Assembly: GCA_913052655.1 (NCBI GenBank)
Contig: CAJXFN010000020.1
Span: 1 to 14,569 of the forward strand
Length of the DNA stretch: 14,569 nucleotides
Source: an uncultured Flavobacteriales bacterium
Lineage (GTDB): Bacteria; Bacteroidota; Bacteroidia; Flavobacteriales; BACL11
Reading direction: 5' to 3'
The notes under the pieces are model-generated. The model did not search any database and was not told where the DNA came from. It saw only the letters and a program-made list of their open reading frames with translations. Shown in pieces: positions 14,532 through 14,569 of the stretch (positions are counted from its first letter, which is position 1; every line of letters starts with the position of its first letter). The position numbers were made by a program, and so were the translations under genes.

Positions 14532-14569
14532 TTTAAAATCCTTTGTAAAATGCTATTTTGTAGTAGTTT

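Overview
The window looks like a stretch of a low-GC (visibly very AT-rich) Bacteroidota chromosome, most likely a member of the Flavobacteriia or a close relative, possibly marine. The grounds are the gene order (ftsH, rsfS, birA, an SRPBCC protein, pyrE, a NUDIX hydrolase), which I recall as typical of flavobacterial genomes; promoter-like TAnnTTTG elements, the Bacteroidota -7 consensus; the near absence of Shine-Dalgarno sequences; and the style of the proteins. Thirteen genes fill almost the whole window. One of them (ftsH) is cut by the left edge, and no gene-free stretch exceeds about 80 bases. I saw no rRNA, tRNA, CRISPR array, insertion sequence or phage gene.

Positions 1-3762 form a housekeeping block: ftsH (membrane AAA+ protease, 5' part only) and rsfS (ribosome silencing factor) on the minus strand; birA (biotin-protein ligase without a repressor domain) on plus; a small SRPBCC-fold protein and pyrE (orotate phosphoribosyltransferase) on minus; and a NUDIX hydrolase on plus. 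Packing is extreme: birA and the SRPBCC gene overlap by their stop codons, pyrE and the SRPBCC gene overlap by 14 bases, and the divergent pyrE and NUDIX genes share a CATG tetranucleotide that holds both start codons.

Positions 3808-9470 (minus strand) are a compact tripartite efflux operon in the order periplasmic adaptor, RND inner-membrane pump, TolC-like outer-membrane channel, with junctions of 0 and -1 bases. A DCC-family thiol-disulfide oxidoreductase gene lies just upstream on the same strand.

Positions 9977-13135 (plus strand) are the least familiar part. A two-gene unit encodes an 846-residue, probably exported mosaic protein (signal peptide, coiled or helical N-terminal region, beta-propeller-like middle, CxxC/CxxC zinc-ribbon-like module, irregular Cys-rich D-x-C-x-x-C repeats, YwqK/MORN-like C-terminus). 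Next to it is a 202-residue exported protein with a Glu followed by a GPFQMTP motif, reminiscent of lysozyme-like or lytic transglycosylase folds. I do not recognise this pair as a named system, and it is the best candidate here for something undescribed.

Positions 13164-14519 (minus) hold a complete mnmE, the tRNA wobble-uridine modification GTPase. Its putative -7 promoter element sits 4 bases before the ATG, as does that of pyrE, suggesting leaderless mRNAs.
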